From Phlebopus portentosus (taxonomy: Eukaryota; Basidiomycota; Agaricomycetes; Boletales; Boletinellaceae), in contig JAYXKI010000002.1 in NCBI GenBank assembly GCA_037892935.1, positions 1,550,001-1,614,000 on the forward strand: DNA of 64,000 nucleotides, in the 5' to 3' direction. The stretch's first letter is position 1; each line of letters starts with the position of its first letter. The notes under the pieces are model-generated. The model did not search any database. It was not told the DNA's origin and worked only from the letters and a program-made list of their open reading frames with translations. The translations under genes and the position numbers were made by a program. This document shows, piece by piece, positions 35,199 to 50,799 of the stretch.

Positions 35199-37500
35199 TT
35201 ACTGGGGTACTGCCAATCTTGCACCTGCATCCGCATTTGGCCCAGTAGTAGTAGTGCCACCTACATCTAATGTCTGTTCGACCATTTCTGAAACTGGGGT
35301 CGCAGTTAGAAGTGGACTGTTGCATGGCGAGTCAGGCTCTGATGGTAACGCGTCGTAAGCTCCGTCTTCATCAGCACCAGTGAATACCGACGACACTCTC
35401 CTGATAGCTCCCGGTATTCTGGTCTGTGCCGGAATAACAGAGGCTGACATAGACACCTCTTCTCCTTGGGGTCGGATAGGCGCCGCGGGCCTATCCTGGG
35501 AATTCGGGACTTGACGACTTGCAGAAGCTGAATTATTCGGAACATTCGCGGGAGGAGTTTCGCTACTTTCACCATTATCCGCAGACAACACAGCAGCAGC
35601 CGTCCCATGCGCCGCCAGAGCGGCGCTAAGTGTGCTAAACGAAGACGGACTGACATTCTCGCGCGGAGTTGGCGCACGGAAACTCGGGGTAGCAGATCCC
35701 GACCGTGAATGCCCACTCGAGCCCGAATGTGCCGACGAAATTCGCAAAGAGGTAGCCGCAAGGGCATTCAGCGCGGATGCGTCTGACTGGCGGCTGCTAG
35801 AGCTTGCTTCCCTGAGGTTCCTGGGCGTGCCAGATGACATGGGGCTGCACGAAATAGAACGACCTTCCGAAGGGCAAGCATGGACAGGACGCAAATTGCG
35901 GCTCGATGATTCGCTCACGTCGATGGGAGACGTCGTGGGGATAGGTGGAAGTCCGGGTACAGATGATGATGACGATGGACCTGCCTCGTACTCTCTATGA
36001 CCATTGTCGTCAGGTTTCCCACCCTTAGCAAGGAGTTCAGCTTCTTTCTTCTTCTTTTCTTCTGCTTCCTTCCTCTGTCGCTCCTCGTGTTCGAGTAATG
36101 AAAGTCGCATTGCTTCCATAACCATAAGCTGAATGAGCAGGGGAAGAAAAAGGCATTGGAGAGGAGAGCCGTGTACATTAGTGTTATGCATATTAATAAA
36201 TCCCATATCGTTACTGCTTACCTCCTCAAGATCTTGTCCGCCCAGTCCAACGGTACCAAGCAACTGATTAATATCTTGCGGTTGTTGTTGATGTGGTCGT
36301 CGGCGCGAGCGCCGGCTTCGTCCTTCGTTCTCATTCGAATTCTCAACGCCAGGATCTCCGTTTGCAATGATAACAGTTTCTCCGTTCAATGGGTGCATAC
36401 GACCGCTCGTTACACCCACGGGGATTAGACGGTCTCCAACCTGACGCATGATGATGCGCCGATTTGCTCGGCGGGCGACAGCAGCGCGAACGGCGGCGAG
36501 TTTTGCTTCCCAATCTGGGCGTATATGATCTAATTGATTGGTTATAGCGCGAAATTCCAGTAGCAAGATGAGCGCGCACGTAAGTAGTGCACACAAACGA
36601 GCTGGGCTCACCTATCGTTACAACCTCGGCGCTGTCCGCGCCAAAGCTCTTGCGTCGGTTTCTGTTCATCTCAACGGACTGCTGAGATGATCCTCGAGAA
36701 TTCAGCACGTTAATCGGAGCCTGGTTGAGTATATGCCAAAGAAAGAATGTCATGCCAAAAAATGACAAACACATAACGATGATCGGTGTTAGATAAACAC
36801 GAACAAGGAAGACAAATGCGTACAGAGCCATCAGCACCGATGCCAGCCCGCCATACGGGAGGAGTATATGTGACACCAAAATTTTCTTGGACACAATATG
36901 GACAAGCAGCAGGGTCGGAAACTAGGTGAGTCGTCGTCGGCTCGCTTCTCTTGATCTGCACGAAGCATTCTGTACAGATAGCTTGGTCGCAGCAGCGCGA
37001 ACGGTTGATATTAGGTGGATAATACTGAATCAAGCACGATGGTTTAAGCAGCGGAAGACTCAATGCGCAGACAAGATGCGTACCAAGAAGCAGATCGGGC
37101 ACTCGACTGCGCCCCTATAGGCCATTGCCTCGGGTAACCTACTCGGTTCCTTGAGCGCACCTGGCCTCCTTCCCGAATGCAGAGAAGAGTGTACAGAATT
37201 TGAACGTGAAACATTGCTGTACGTGGCCCCAGTGCCATCGCTGCGCACTGATGAGTCTGAGGTTGCCACATTTTCTCCCGGGTGTTGTCTGCGCGCAGCA
37301 AGGATCTGTTCGTCCTCCCAGTTCTCATCGTATTCCTCTAATGGTCTGTAAAACGGAGCCAACCGGCGGTCTATGATGAGTTGAGCAACGATCTGCTGGT
37401 TCCAGTCTGGTGTTCCTGTGTAGACACCCTGAGGTGTGAGGTACCCATAATCGACTGTGTCCTCTTGGTGAGCGCGGGAAGATGAGGCGCTGTTACCCAT
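35199..37500 (-). CDS. SIP5: SIP5-like protein with zinc-binding domain
   Basis: Homologue of yeast Sip5, a Snf1-interacting protein linked to glucose signalling; its biochemical role is not well defined. The start MGNSASSS is a good N-myristoylation signal. Conserved blocks are [39 protein letters not shown] and [11 protein letters not shown], then after an intron [46 protein letters not shown]. The cysteine spacing looks RING-like. The middle has [21 protein letters not shown] and the C-terminal half is long, Ser-rich and disordered, ending GARLAVPQ. One intron (36221-36129) is 93 bases without a stop, so retention would add 31 residues; I treat it as an intron. SERCA is divergent from this gene. 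Confidence 0.85.
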
Positions 37501-38031
37501 AGCGGGCCGTAGCCCGTTGCTTGAGGAGCTGTAAAGCGAGAGAAAGGAAGAAACAACGTTAAAAGCAAGAAGAAGAGGATGAGCTCGCGAGTGCCCTACA
37601 GTGATGACCAGTCGTTGTGTGTGGGTCGACGGTAATCTCTCTGTAAGCGCGTCACCAGTGCATTTCCTAATCAAGATGGATTACATTAGCAATGAGTCAT
37701 CATCTGGTCGGACTTGACCGCTTGGCTTCCAATGTCGTGATCAGGTTAAGGCGGGCTTGAGTATGAATGCTTTCGTTGCATTACCATTCTCACAACAACT
37801 CTTCCCCGCTCATATCTGGGGCTCGTCCAGACGTTTCTCGCTGGATGCATCTCTACTCACAGTTCTGGGAAAGATCCAGATTTGCCGGCCTAGTCCTCCC
37901 ACGCGCATGTTGGACTCGAGGTCACGTGTAGTATCGGACACGTCAGTGCAAGAGACTCAGAGAAGATTTTAAAGCAAGCAAGTTGCAGAACGAACGCGTA
38001 CGGTCTACACAGCCCATCCTTCCTGCCCACC
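37501..38031. promoter_or_regulatory. Divergent upstream region of SIP5 and the calcium ATPase
   Basis: A 531-base intergenic region between two outward-facing genes. No coding segment or strong regulatory motif was recognised. Confidence 0.35.
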
Positions 38032-41632
<3,601 letters not shown>

Positions 41633-41860
41633 AAATGCTCTAGAGATGACTTATTGTATCCGTAACGCAGTTTGTTGCTTTTGGACTAATACTGGAGACC
41701 ACCACTGTTGTGATTCTTTAGAAGAAGATAATACATGCATGCGCGTAATAGACAGAACGCGGAAGGATTATCAACAACTGTGCATAGCCTCAGAAGTGCT
41801 CAAATAATTCTGGAAGAAGCAATAGAGGAAAGCCCAGTAGACTTGTATACATTGAGGTCA

Positions 41861-43030
41861 TCAATGTTGGCCATACTTCATCATGGCTGAGCGTAACAAG
41901 GCTAGATTTATCATTGCCAAGTTGAGGTTTTCAAAGTTCCTAGCATCTGAGCCGGTAGCATCATCGTCGGACACATGCTGATAGAAAGGCGAAGTAGGCT
42001 CGTCCTGATCAACTCCATCGCTGTCCTCGTTTTCCGTTTGTTCCTCCGCAATAGCAGTAGTCGTCGGAAGAGATGCAATTGTCGTGTTTGTCTGTAGTGT
42101 CGATGTTGAAGAAGGGGTGACGGATGATGTCGAAGAAGTAGATGCAGTACTAACCGTTGAGGTACTTGTAAGCTGCGGCGTGGAAGACGGCTGGAATTCT
42201 GGCGGAGCTTGATACTGGGATTGGGGAGTAGGGACCGGCGACGGTTGTTCCTGAGGTGATTGAGGGTCTGGTGTTGGCACCGGGGGAGGCGGCGGTGGCG
42301 GAGGAGGTGCTGGTGCTGGTGCTGATGCTGGTGCTGGTGGAGGCGCTTGTTCAGTCCCAAAGGACCAAGAACCGTAGATGACACCGAGGTCCGGGTTATC
42401 CAAGAAGCCAAAGAGACCCGGAGACATGTCGAGAGCACCCCTTGGACATCCAGGACACTTCACAGATAAATAGCGGACAATCAGCTACTTGCTCAGTATA
42501 CGCATGAAGATGAAAAGACGAACCAAATCCACGATCTGTGCTTGCGTAGACTTGCCGTTGTAGTTGATCGTAATCTTTTCCCAGCAATGCGAGCCACCGT
42601 CCCATTGCTACGGACGATAAACGTTAGATATCACTTAGGACTCGGACAATATTACGGAGAGCAAGTACCTCTTCATTCAGTGCGACGATCTATCAGTTCA
42701 ATGTAAGTTTGTTTCAGTCTTGCCACTATGATTACGAGATAAACTGATATAGAGACTTACGAAGTCAGTTGGATTATTCCAACCTCCGCATGCTCCAAGA
42801 CCAGTCTCATAAAACGTGAAGCGTCCATTGTCATCCCTCTTGACTGGATCTAGAACCGAGAAGCCAGAAGTTGAATCAAGCGGGATATGTGTGGTTGTTG
42901 AATTCTGAGATACGGTTCCCTTGTCGATGGCAAGAGCTGAGGCGAGAGGCGAGAAACAAAGAGACAACAGAACAGCGCCAGAGAAAGTACCAGTAAAGGT
43001 TTGAAACGCAGAGAAGCTCCTTATCGGCAT
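41861..43030 (-). CDS. Secreted RlpA-like double-psi beta-barrel protein, second paralog
   Basis: It has the same design as the gene at 33416-34635. A signal peptide (MPIRSFSAF onward, with the hydrophobic core GAVLLSLCFSPLASALA) precedes a KR site and the barrel: FTFYETGLGACGGWNNPTDF, QWDGGSHCWEKITINYNGK, CPGCPRGALDMSPGLFGFLD. The linker begins with Pro/Ala-rich repeats and a run of ten prolines, then Ser/Thr and acidic stretches. The tail NLNLAMINLALLRSAMMKYG resembles that of the first paralog. Three or four short introns split the barrel. The start at 43030 is the first ATG; an upstream in-frame extension begins with GTG and is not used. Confidence 0.83.
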
Positions 43031-43906
43031 GCTGAGCACTTTGTGTTCTTAAATCTGATGCTTGAGCAGGTCGGGAGTCTGTCGCCTGAAAGTGATGCTA
43101 TAAGACCGAGGTATAGAGATCACCTTCGGAACACGCGGAGACAGCGCTCCCAGAAATGCCGAGAGTACACAGTCGGAGCGAAGCAAAACGAGCGTAAAGC
43201 CTAAGGAGCGAGAGTGGCAATTTTGAATGAAGTTGCAGGGTTGTAAAAAGAAAAAAAGGATGGTGATCGAAAAGAGTGTGTGTTGTTTCGCTGATGAAGA
43301 TGGTAGGAGCAACAAGACAGAGAAAGGAGACGAGAGGAAGAAGGTCGAAAGCAAACGAAGATGAAATCAAACTTCAGAGTGGCTGGTAATGAACATTCAG
43401 CATCGCGGTCTAGTCTCACCCTAGTCTGGAAACCTGCGCTAGTCTAGATCAGAATTAAGCCATCCTGCATTCTATCCTTCCTGTCGTCGAGCACGGCTGC
43501 TCGTTGTACACTTATGTCAAGCCTGCCAAGTACTGGTGAAAACGCTATTGAAATCAGGATCATGGTAATCATAAAGAGAAATGTGACGGAGGTTCATTTA
43601 TTCGCTTATTTGTGCATATTTGGTATGGCATGAGTCATTAGAATTCAGACTTCATGATACAAGACGTCCTGAGTGTTCGTCTACTTCTATTTCCCAGTAC
43701 CTCGTACATCATTACCATGTAATTAAGAACACAACAAGAGCGAAACAAATTATGTTGGAAGAACGAAGTGCATAAAGAAGTAAAAATACAATACTATGTA
43801 CCGTAGTTACTCGGCTAACGGTGAGGTAGTCCCCGTCAGTCTACCAGAAGAACCTAAAAGTACCCAACGCGAATCAACCAGAAAACACGAAGCAAAACCA
43901 GGGCGA
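43031..43906. other. Spacer upstream of the second beta-barrel gene
   Basis: Nearly 0.9 kb between two minus-strand genes. I see short frames only, with no domain or repeat. It would include the promoter of the beta-barrel gene and the 3' UTR of the OPT transporter. Confidence 0.35.
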
Positions 43907-46806
43907 CTAATGATCAGCAGTCCAGGTCGTTGGTCCGAACGTCTCCCCTGGAGCCAACGTTTTGAGTGACACGCTATCCCAGTCGCCCGTCTTCGTAAAT
44001 ACTGTGTTCCCCCACCAGGTCTGAATTGTGTCTGCACCGATAGACCCGTTCTTAGGGTACTGCAAGCAGAAGTAGATCAGGACCACGGCGATGGCGACAC
44101 CCGAATCCAACGCAGCGGAGAGCACGTAGTTGTACTTCGTCCACCAGCTGAAATAGCGTCGGCGAATGACATATTGGAAGATGAAACCGACGATCGCCCA
44201 TGGTACGTAATTAATTGCAGTTGCAGGCGGGACTGTCAGATAGTAATCGCAGTCAGTAACTCAGTGGTCCGGGAATCAAACTGATCTCAAATATACGCAC
44301 TCAAGCCAGTTCCCGTGAAGATGACCGGGAAGTTCACGTACTTGATAAACGAGTTCGGGAACTTCAGCGAGATGAGATACGATACACACGGGGCAAGTGC
44401 ACCAATGAGGAAGAAATACAGGAGGGCATAGTAGATCTGGCCGTAAGAGAACTGCAGCTTAGGACCGATGACTCCCCAAATGATAGACGCAGTTCCGAAC
44501 ACCTCAGTCGATGGGCAGATGAAACCATCGGGTTGATCAGTCGTGCATATACCACTGCAAGTAAAAGTAAGATGAGCAACCGATACATTATACATGCATT
44601 ATACAGGAAGTCCACGTACTCAATGTTGGAGAACATCCAAGCCTGGACGCCGAGCTGTACAGTCCCAGCGACGACAGTAGCAAGGACCTGAGCCCAGAAC
44701 ATTGGACGAGGAGGAATCTTCATGTAATGACCCAGCTTGAAGTCTGATGTGAAAACCAGTGCCTGGTACATGGTACTAGATCAAATGTGCTTTAGCATCG
44801 ATCGGAAACGTAAGAAAAAATAAATGGTCATACATGTAACCCCAAGTCTTGAACATCATCATGGCAACAGGCCGTCCAGGTAGAGCGTAACCGATGATAA
44901 GTTCCGTAATGACATTAAGCCCGACTTGCTGATTCGTGATAGCCTGAATCATGCCGATGGGAACGACGTAGAAGAACGCAATGAGCAGTGAGAGGACGAA
45001 CGCCCAAACCGGGAAATGAGTTGTCCAGCATTCGATAACGATGATGCCAAACGCGAACATGGTGAGGAAGAGAGTAGCGTACCACCATTCAGGTACTTGC
45101 GAGTACACCGACATGAGACGCGCATGAATGTCGGGTTGCTCGTGCATGGCTCGGCGGGCTTGTGTCCAGATCTGCTTGCGGAAGTACAGGAAAGCGTGGG
45201 TGAGCGTCGCGGTAATCGACGCAAAGCTCAGTCCGTACTGTGTGAGGAAGAAAGAGAAAAAGAAGTCAGTTTGAAAATTCCGTGGACTATTTTCAGTAGG
45301 ATGCAGAGATGTAGAAGATGAAGTCGTTGAGCGTCGATCTTCACGATTGCACGCATGACTTCGAAATCTTCTACACCCACCAAGTGAAGCCGAACTCACC
45401 GAAAGCGCGAAGGTGGTGGACAGGAACAGCGGCGAGTAGTTCAAATACTGCTCGGCATTGAATGTCGCATCAGAGTTAACAATCGCAGTAACGTTGTACG
45501 ACTGGCCCGTGTTGTCGAAAGAAGTGCGCGAGGAGATCGGCATGTACTGTGAGTACCAGGTGTTGGTGTAGTACAGGACCGGGGTGAGCAACCAGAAGAA
45601 GAAAACGAAGCCTGCCGCAACGTTCGCTTCTGCCCACCATGGTGTTGCAAGTGGGGAGCCAATGTAGGCGATCTGTGCCCAATCGAAGGTAACGAGAGAC
45701 ATTCCGAGGCCCGAAGCGACACCGAACAGCTGGTTTACGACAACATTATCGGGTACAATCCAGCAAATCCATGAGAAGTAACTCAAAGCCTATATAATTG
45801 CATGGGGATCAGACTAGGGTCAGTACGAGAGATTAAACAAATCGAATTCGTTCTTACCTGGAAAATATAGCCAGGGAAGAAATACCAGCATGTACTGCAA
45901 AGGACTGCATAAGTGAAGAAACGTTCACGAGAAATACCGCCACGGTTTCCGATTCCCGTATACTGCTGGTGATGGAGCGTATTGAAGAGCGCGCAATTTA
46001 CCAGGTTTGCGGGCCAGATCATCGAGGGCGGCTGAACGAGGAAGCGTCGAGCAATGCCACCAATGCTGAATCCGATGAGCTGAGTAGACATGACCATCAT
46101 CCATTGGTAGAGGAAGTTGTACTGCTGATTGTAGTACACTTTCTGGACGGCGACGATATCTGTTGCATATGCCGAAGAGGCACCGACGGTGGCCATGATC
46201 GTCGTGAGCACCTGAATAATCCGAGATCAGCATCCGCAGTTTACCTTTTTCTGCACAGCGATCGACGCTGAGATCGCGTGGGAAGGAATTCAACTTACAT
46301 GCTCTTTCACAGTGTATGGTCCCGGATTGACCGCAGCACCGAAGATCTTGACATTGGGCATGAACCTCGACCAGAGGCGACCGACGGGGAAGGACAATAG
46401 CTGTGCAACCAACTGCAAATGTTGAGGCGGTATTCAGTTGTGTTCCTCGCAATATTTACGGGATAAAGTTTGATGAAAGACTTACGTTTCCGATTGTTAC
46501 TGAGGGATATCGGAAGAAGAAGAATTGGTTCAGACCAGACATCACGATAGCGAAGACGACTCCAATGGTCCACGAACGGATGGTCGAGCAAGGCATTGAT
46601 GGGTCATCGATATTGGCCACGGCCGAGCGGACTTCAGGATACGGGGAGTCATCCTCTAGCACGACGGCATTCGGATCGAAGTTGGGGTCATCAAAGTCTG
46701 GCTCGAGGGCATGTACAATGTTCTCGTGCTCCTTCTCAAGGTCGGCGGACTTCTCGATATCCTTCTCGAAGTCGGAGGAGGAGCGTGAAACCGGTGGGGC
46801 GGTCAT
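43907..46806 (-). CDS. Oligopeptide transporter, OPT family
   Basis: A proton-coupled plasma-membrane transporter of small peptides or related compounds (family knowledge; substrate not shown). It begins MTAPPVSRSSSDFEKDIE with an acidic cytosolic N-terminus and the conserved SPYPEVRSAV. Transmembrane segments alternate with family motifs: NPGPYTVKEH (the OPT NPG motif), YYNQQYNFLYQW, the NTLHHQQYTGIGNRGGISRE loop, FDWAQIAYIGSPLATPWWAE, the KIPPRP motif in HYMKIPPRPMFWAQ, and YPKNGSIGADTIQTWWGNTV near the end. About nine introns split it. Length is roughly 750-800 residues, normal for fungal OPTs. An upstream in-frame codon at 46815 is TTG, so the ATG at 46806 is used. Confidence 0.92.
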
Positions 46807-49409
46807 GGCGGGCAACGTCGACGCTGAGCAGTGTGGCTACTGGTACTGCGGTGACGGGCGGGGAGACGATGGGAACACGTCGACCTGGAGAAGAAGTGAC
46901 AGGAAAGAAGCCGAGACTTTATATTCTGTAAGTAGGTAAGGATATGCGAGAAGGGCGCCGGCTAATGAACTCAGAACAAATACTACCCATATGGATTGGA
47001 TTTAGATACATACATACTACGGCTTTAAGCACATGCACATGCACACGACTGGTGCTGCTGATAAGCATTCAACACTCCTCTCCTCCTCCTCTACATCCTC
47101 CGATTCGTCCCTGCAACAACTTCCAACGTCCTTGTGGTCTGCTCGAGGTCACAAATCATTTAGTCCAGGGGGCCAAGCACACTATCAATACATGTGCTTC
47201 ATCTGACCGTACCGTAGGAAGTCAGTCAGTCATGGCTCCTAACCGAAAGCTAGCACTGGAAGGGGAATGAGAAATCGCGTTCGATCGGATGGAAGAGCAT
47301 CCGAAAAAGGTAGGTATGTCCAGAATGTAAAAGAGAAAACAGAAGACAGACGATACCATGGTATACCATGTGGTAGCATGTGGTGTGGTGTGGTGTGTGC
47401 TAGCATAGCATGAAGCTTAAGTCCGCGTGGCTGGCTCTCCTTCCTCTTTCGGATGCATTTCCCATATTTGGACAGCCAAGCGGCGCAGTCTCAATACTCA
47501 TCGTCCACTTGCTCGTCTCCATGGTGTGTCTTTCATCCATGCAACATACTGGAACCGTTTTCTCGAAAATACAACATAAATTCAGACATAGACCGGCTTG
47601 GTTCTTGGCTATTTTTCTTCCGTTAACTGGCCGGTTCGCCCAGAGAATCTCACGTATATAGTCCACTGATAACGGTCTTTTTGAGTCTGGCTCGACCTTG
47701 ATCTGGCCCTCATATAATTTCATATCTTCGCAGGTGCTGCTGATGTTGGACAGGACTTCATCTCAGGGCGCTTTGGTACCGCCTCAAACCTTCTTTTCAA
47801 TTTGCAACCTTGTCTTCCCCGACTTCTGTCCGTCCGTTTGATCCGTTGTTCTGCGGAAGGCGAATATCTTCCAGTCGCGTCAGCTCGAGGAGCAACCATT
47901 GCAACTGAAGCAGCTCACCGGTATAAATACCTCATTGAGGAAGGAACAATATGCAGTAACCATACAGTCCAGTGACGCCGGACCTTATGGACACTCAGTG
48001 CACAACTGTATACGCAGGTGCCTGGGTAACAAATGTACTTATCCAGCTCCATGTGGCGCGCTGCGTACGTATCTTGGTTTGATTTTTCCCAAGGTGGATC
48101 TCTTTTCTCCGAGTCCGGGTGGGACGATACACACATACCGCACGATGAATGGTCCGATGGAGTCGCGATATTGTGGCTTGGAGGGCTCCGAGCGTATACT
48201 CTCGCAAGGTTCTCAATTTCAATGATGATCAGGAAGTTTTGTATCCAACGTAAAGTCTCCCTTACTCGCATCAAAGCGAAGAGAAACCCTGTCAAAAGCC
48301 ATCATTCGCATTTCTCTTGGCTTGTATGCGCACGCAGGCTCACAATAACGGGAGATTTACATATAATAGAGCGGGATTTCAAACCGATCATCATAAATCC
48401 CCGTCCTTGTCTATTCCCATCAGTCAAGTCCCTTCCACTGCGAAGCCGTTGAATCTTATTGTCGCGGCTGTTGGGTACGTCTCACTGATCATTAGCTTTC
48501 TCTCAAGGAATTCTACTAGTTCTTTTTTGACAACACAACAAACTTCACTTGGAAGGAATTTGAAAAGTGGAAAAAATCTGATGAGGCCCAAATCATATTC
48601 ATCATCTCATCTGTTGCCTTTGACTTTTCGATCGCAAATTGAATGCGGCACTGATACAGTAAGAAGATTTCTTGCACTGTTCTCCGCATGCTTAATCTAG
48701 CAGGCTCTAGATTCGTTCGGTTCTCATCCGGTCCTCTTTTGGCTGGCTTCAGATCGTCCGTCATACATCCATCTTCAGAAACATTGCAATCGGGCCCGAA
48801 TCGGTTTAACGCAAGACACATTATATCTTTGTGGTTTTCTCATGAGTTAATGATAACGAAAGTTCTATGCCATCTACGCCACTTACGTCGGCCCGAATTT
48901 AACAAAATCTACGGGGAAAGGTAAACTGCGGCCTCCAAATTTAAAATAGGACAAAAAACGAAAACGACTTTACACGAGAATTACTTTGGGTTTGTCGAAT
49001 AGCTGGCCTCGAAACGGAGACAAAATATGCGAATGCTACCTTTTGTCAGTACCGATCACGTTGGGGAATATGTACAGAGCTTTGCTTCGTGGGCGCTTGG
49101 GTTAATCGTAATGATTCCGGACCTCTGATTTTTTTCTGGACCCAGTCGGGAGATGATAATAATTTGAGAGGAAACCAAAGCCATCTTCTCTTTAGGGACG
49201 GTTCTCTACAGGCGCTGTGTGAAGATTTTTGCTGTTCCTTGATGGGCCTTTTCAATGCGAAATTGTTCTCCCTGCATCATCAGAGATGGCTGCAAAAAAG
49301 TCTCTACGGGGGCTTTTTCAAACCTAAATTAGGAAACGAGAAAGACTGACACGAAGTAATCGGTATGCTTTATGTTCTTTAATTCGACATCTATCACACG
49401 ACAATGCTA

Positions 49410-49441
49410 GTCAATGCAGGGATCCGTCAATGCAGAGATCC
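49410..49441 (+). repeat. 16-base tandem duplication
   Basis: GTCAATGCAGGGATCC at 49410-49425 is followed directly by a copy with one change at 49426-49441. No function is suggested. Confidence 0.8.
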
Positions 49442-49665
49442 CCCCGTCTCCATCCAATCATCCCAAGAAAGCGTCTATTCATGGCTCAACATTCCGTAAG
49501 AGTAAATGTACCACTATTCGAATCGAAGAGACCCAAGTACCAGCTGACTTGCCAACTATCTTACCCTGATGGCATTTGAATATTCTGCTTTCGTTCTCGC
49601 ACTGTACTCACATATCAATAAGACGCCGTCATTGCTTGGCATACTCACGCCCAATCCAATGTTCG

Positions 49666-49684
49666 TTATATATATATATATATA
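49666..49684 (+). repeat. TA dinucleotide microsatellite
   Basis: About nine TA units in non-coding DNA. Confidence 0.85.
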
Positions 49685-50799
49685 CACTTGACAATATTCC
49701 GCCAAAACTATGATCCGTATGGTACGGCCGACTTGGCGTGTAAGAAAAGACGGAGATTCGGTGCTCCATCAACTTGACACGTCAACTTACTGTAACTTGA
49801 ATATTCCCTCAAGCCGAGAAGCAACGAAGTTACCATTACCGATGTTTATCAGTTCCGAATTTATCGTAATCCCGAACTTGAAGAACATACAATTTAAGTG
49901 ATAGGGACACGTACATTGTGTTACTGTCAACTAGCCGGCCCGCAAACATCCAAGGTACCCCGACGTGACCGAAATGGTGAAAACTGAACAAAACAAAACA
50001 AAACAACAGTATATTGTAATATCGGTTCTACGGTTTGCACTCCGTTGTCCGGCGCTACACCCGCATGGTCCAATAATCCACCTAAGGGACAGTGCCAATT
50101 GGTACGCATATGCCCAGCTGAGGCACCAACGCTCCCTGCATGATAACATTGCTGGGGCTACGCCTTGTCCCTTGAACACATGGTGGAAGCATGCAACCAT
50201 CTCAGCAAGGACTAGTGAGACCGGGTAGCAAGAACACCATAAAGTCCCTATACAGAAAGGCGCATATAGCATACATGTTCAATCGTGTCACTGCCGGATC
50301 CAGAGACTACAAGGCCGTCTATTCGTCACTGTAAAGAATTTGGTACATCTGCCCTGTAGTCGTTGTGTATACAAAAGTGATAGAACAGAAGAACAACTTG
50401 AGCAAGCAAAGTTTTGACAAATAAGAGGGGAGAAGTAAAAAAAGAAGAAAGTCAGAAGGAATATATACGACTGCGCAGCAGCGGGGCCACCGCGCAAAAA
50501 GCAAGTCCCATGCGAATTCCTCGTATCATTTCAAATGAGTAGTGCAGAAAGGAAAGGCAAGGTTATGCCTGGGGGTATCACTATAATCAACGAATGGAAA
50601 AGGAAAACGATAGAATAGAACAGCAACAGTCCCGGTAAGAGAGGAGGTTTTGAGAACGCGTGGTAGTGATGGTGCATTTGTTTGATTTGATAAACGAAAA
50701 TCGTCATGAACGTCATGAAGAGTGAAGATGAAAGGAGTCGAAACGAGGAGATTTTTGCTCCTATGCTGCTTTTTTTTTGTATCTGCTCTGAAAATTGCT

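Larger units (their letters stand above)
46807..50799. other. 4-kb stretch without a supported gene
   Basis: This lies between the OPT promoter and the PUF 3' end. Many short frames exist on both strands, but none shows a known domain, signal peptide with good context, or splice chain. It has simple repeats: TGGTG-rich sequence near 47352-47398, a 16-base tandem duplication at 49410-49441 and a TA run at 49666-49684. It could hold a non-coding RNA or a fast-evolving small gene, which I cannot tell. Confidence 0.45.

Noticed and set aside
35199..36611. Reading the 470-codon SIP5 frame as one exon
   Set aside because: It includes the stopless 93-base intron at 36129-36221 and, at its start, intron sequence around 36530-36611; homology supports splicing.
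41911..42438. Arg/His/Leu-rich frame of 175 codons
   Set aside because: It is the alternate frame of the low-complexity linker of the second beta-barrel protein.
47400..48452. Several 80-140-codon frames in the 4-kb empty block
   Set aside because: They overlap on both strands, with no domains, no consistent splice sites and no protein-like composition.
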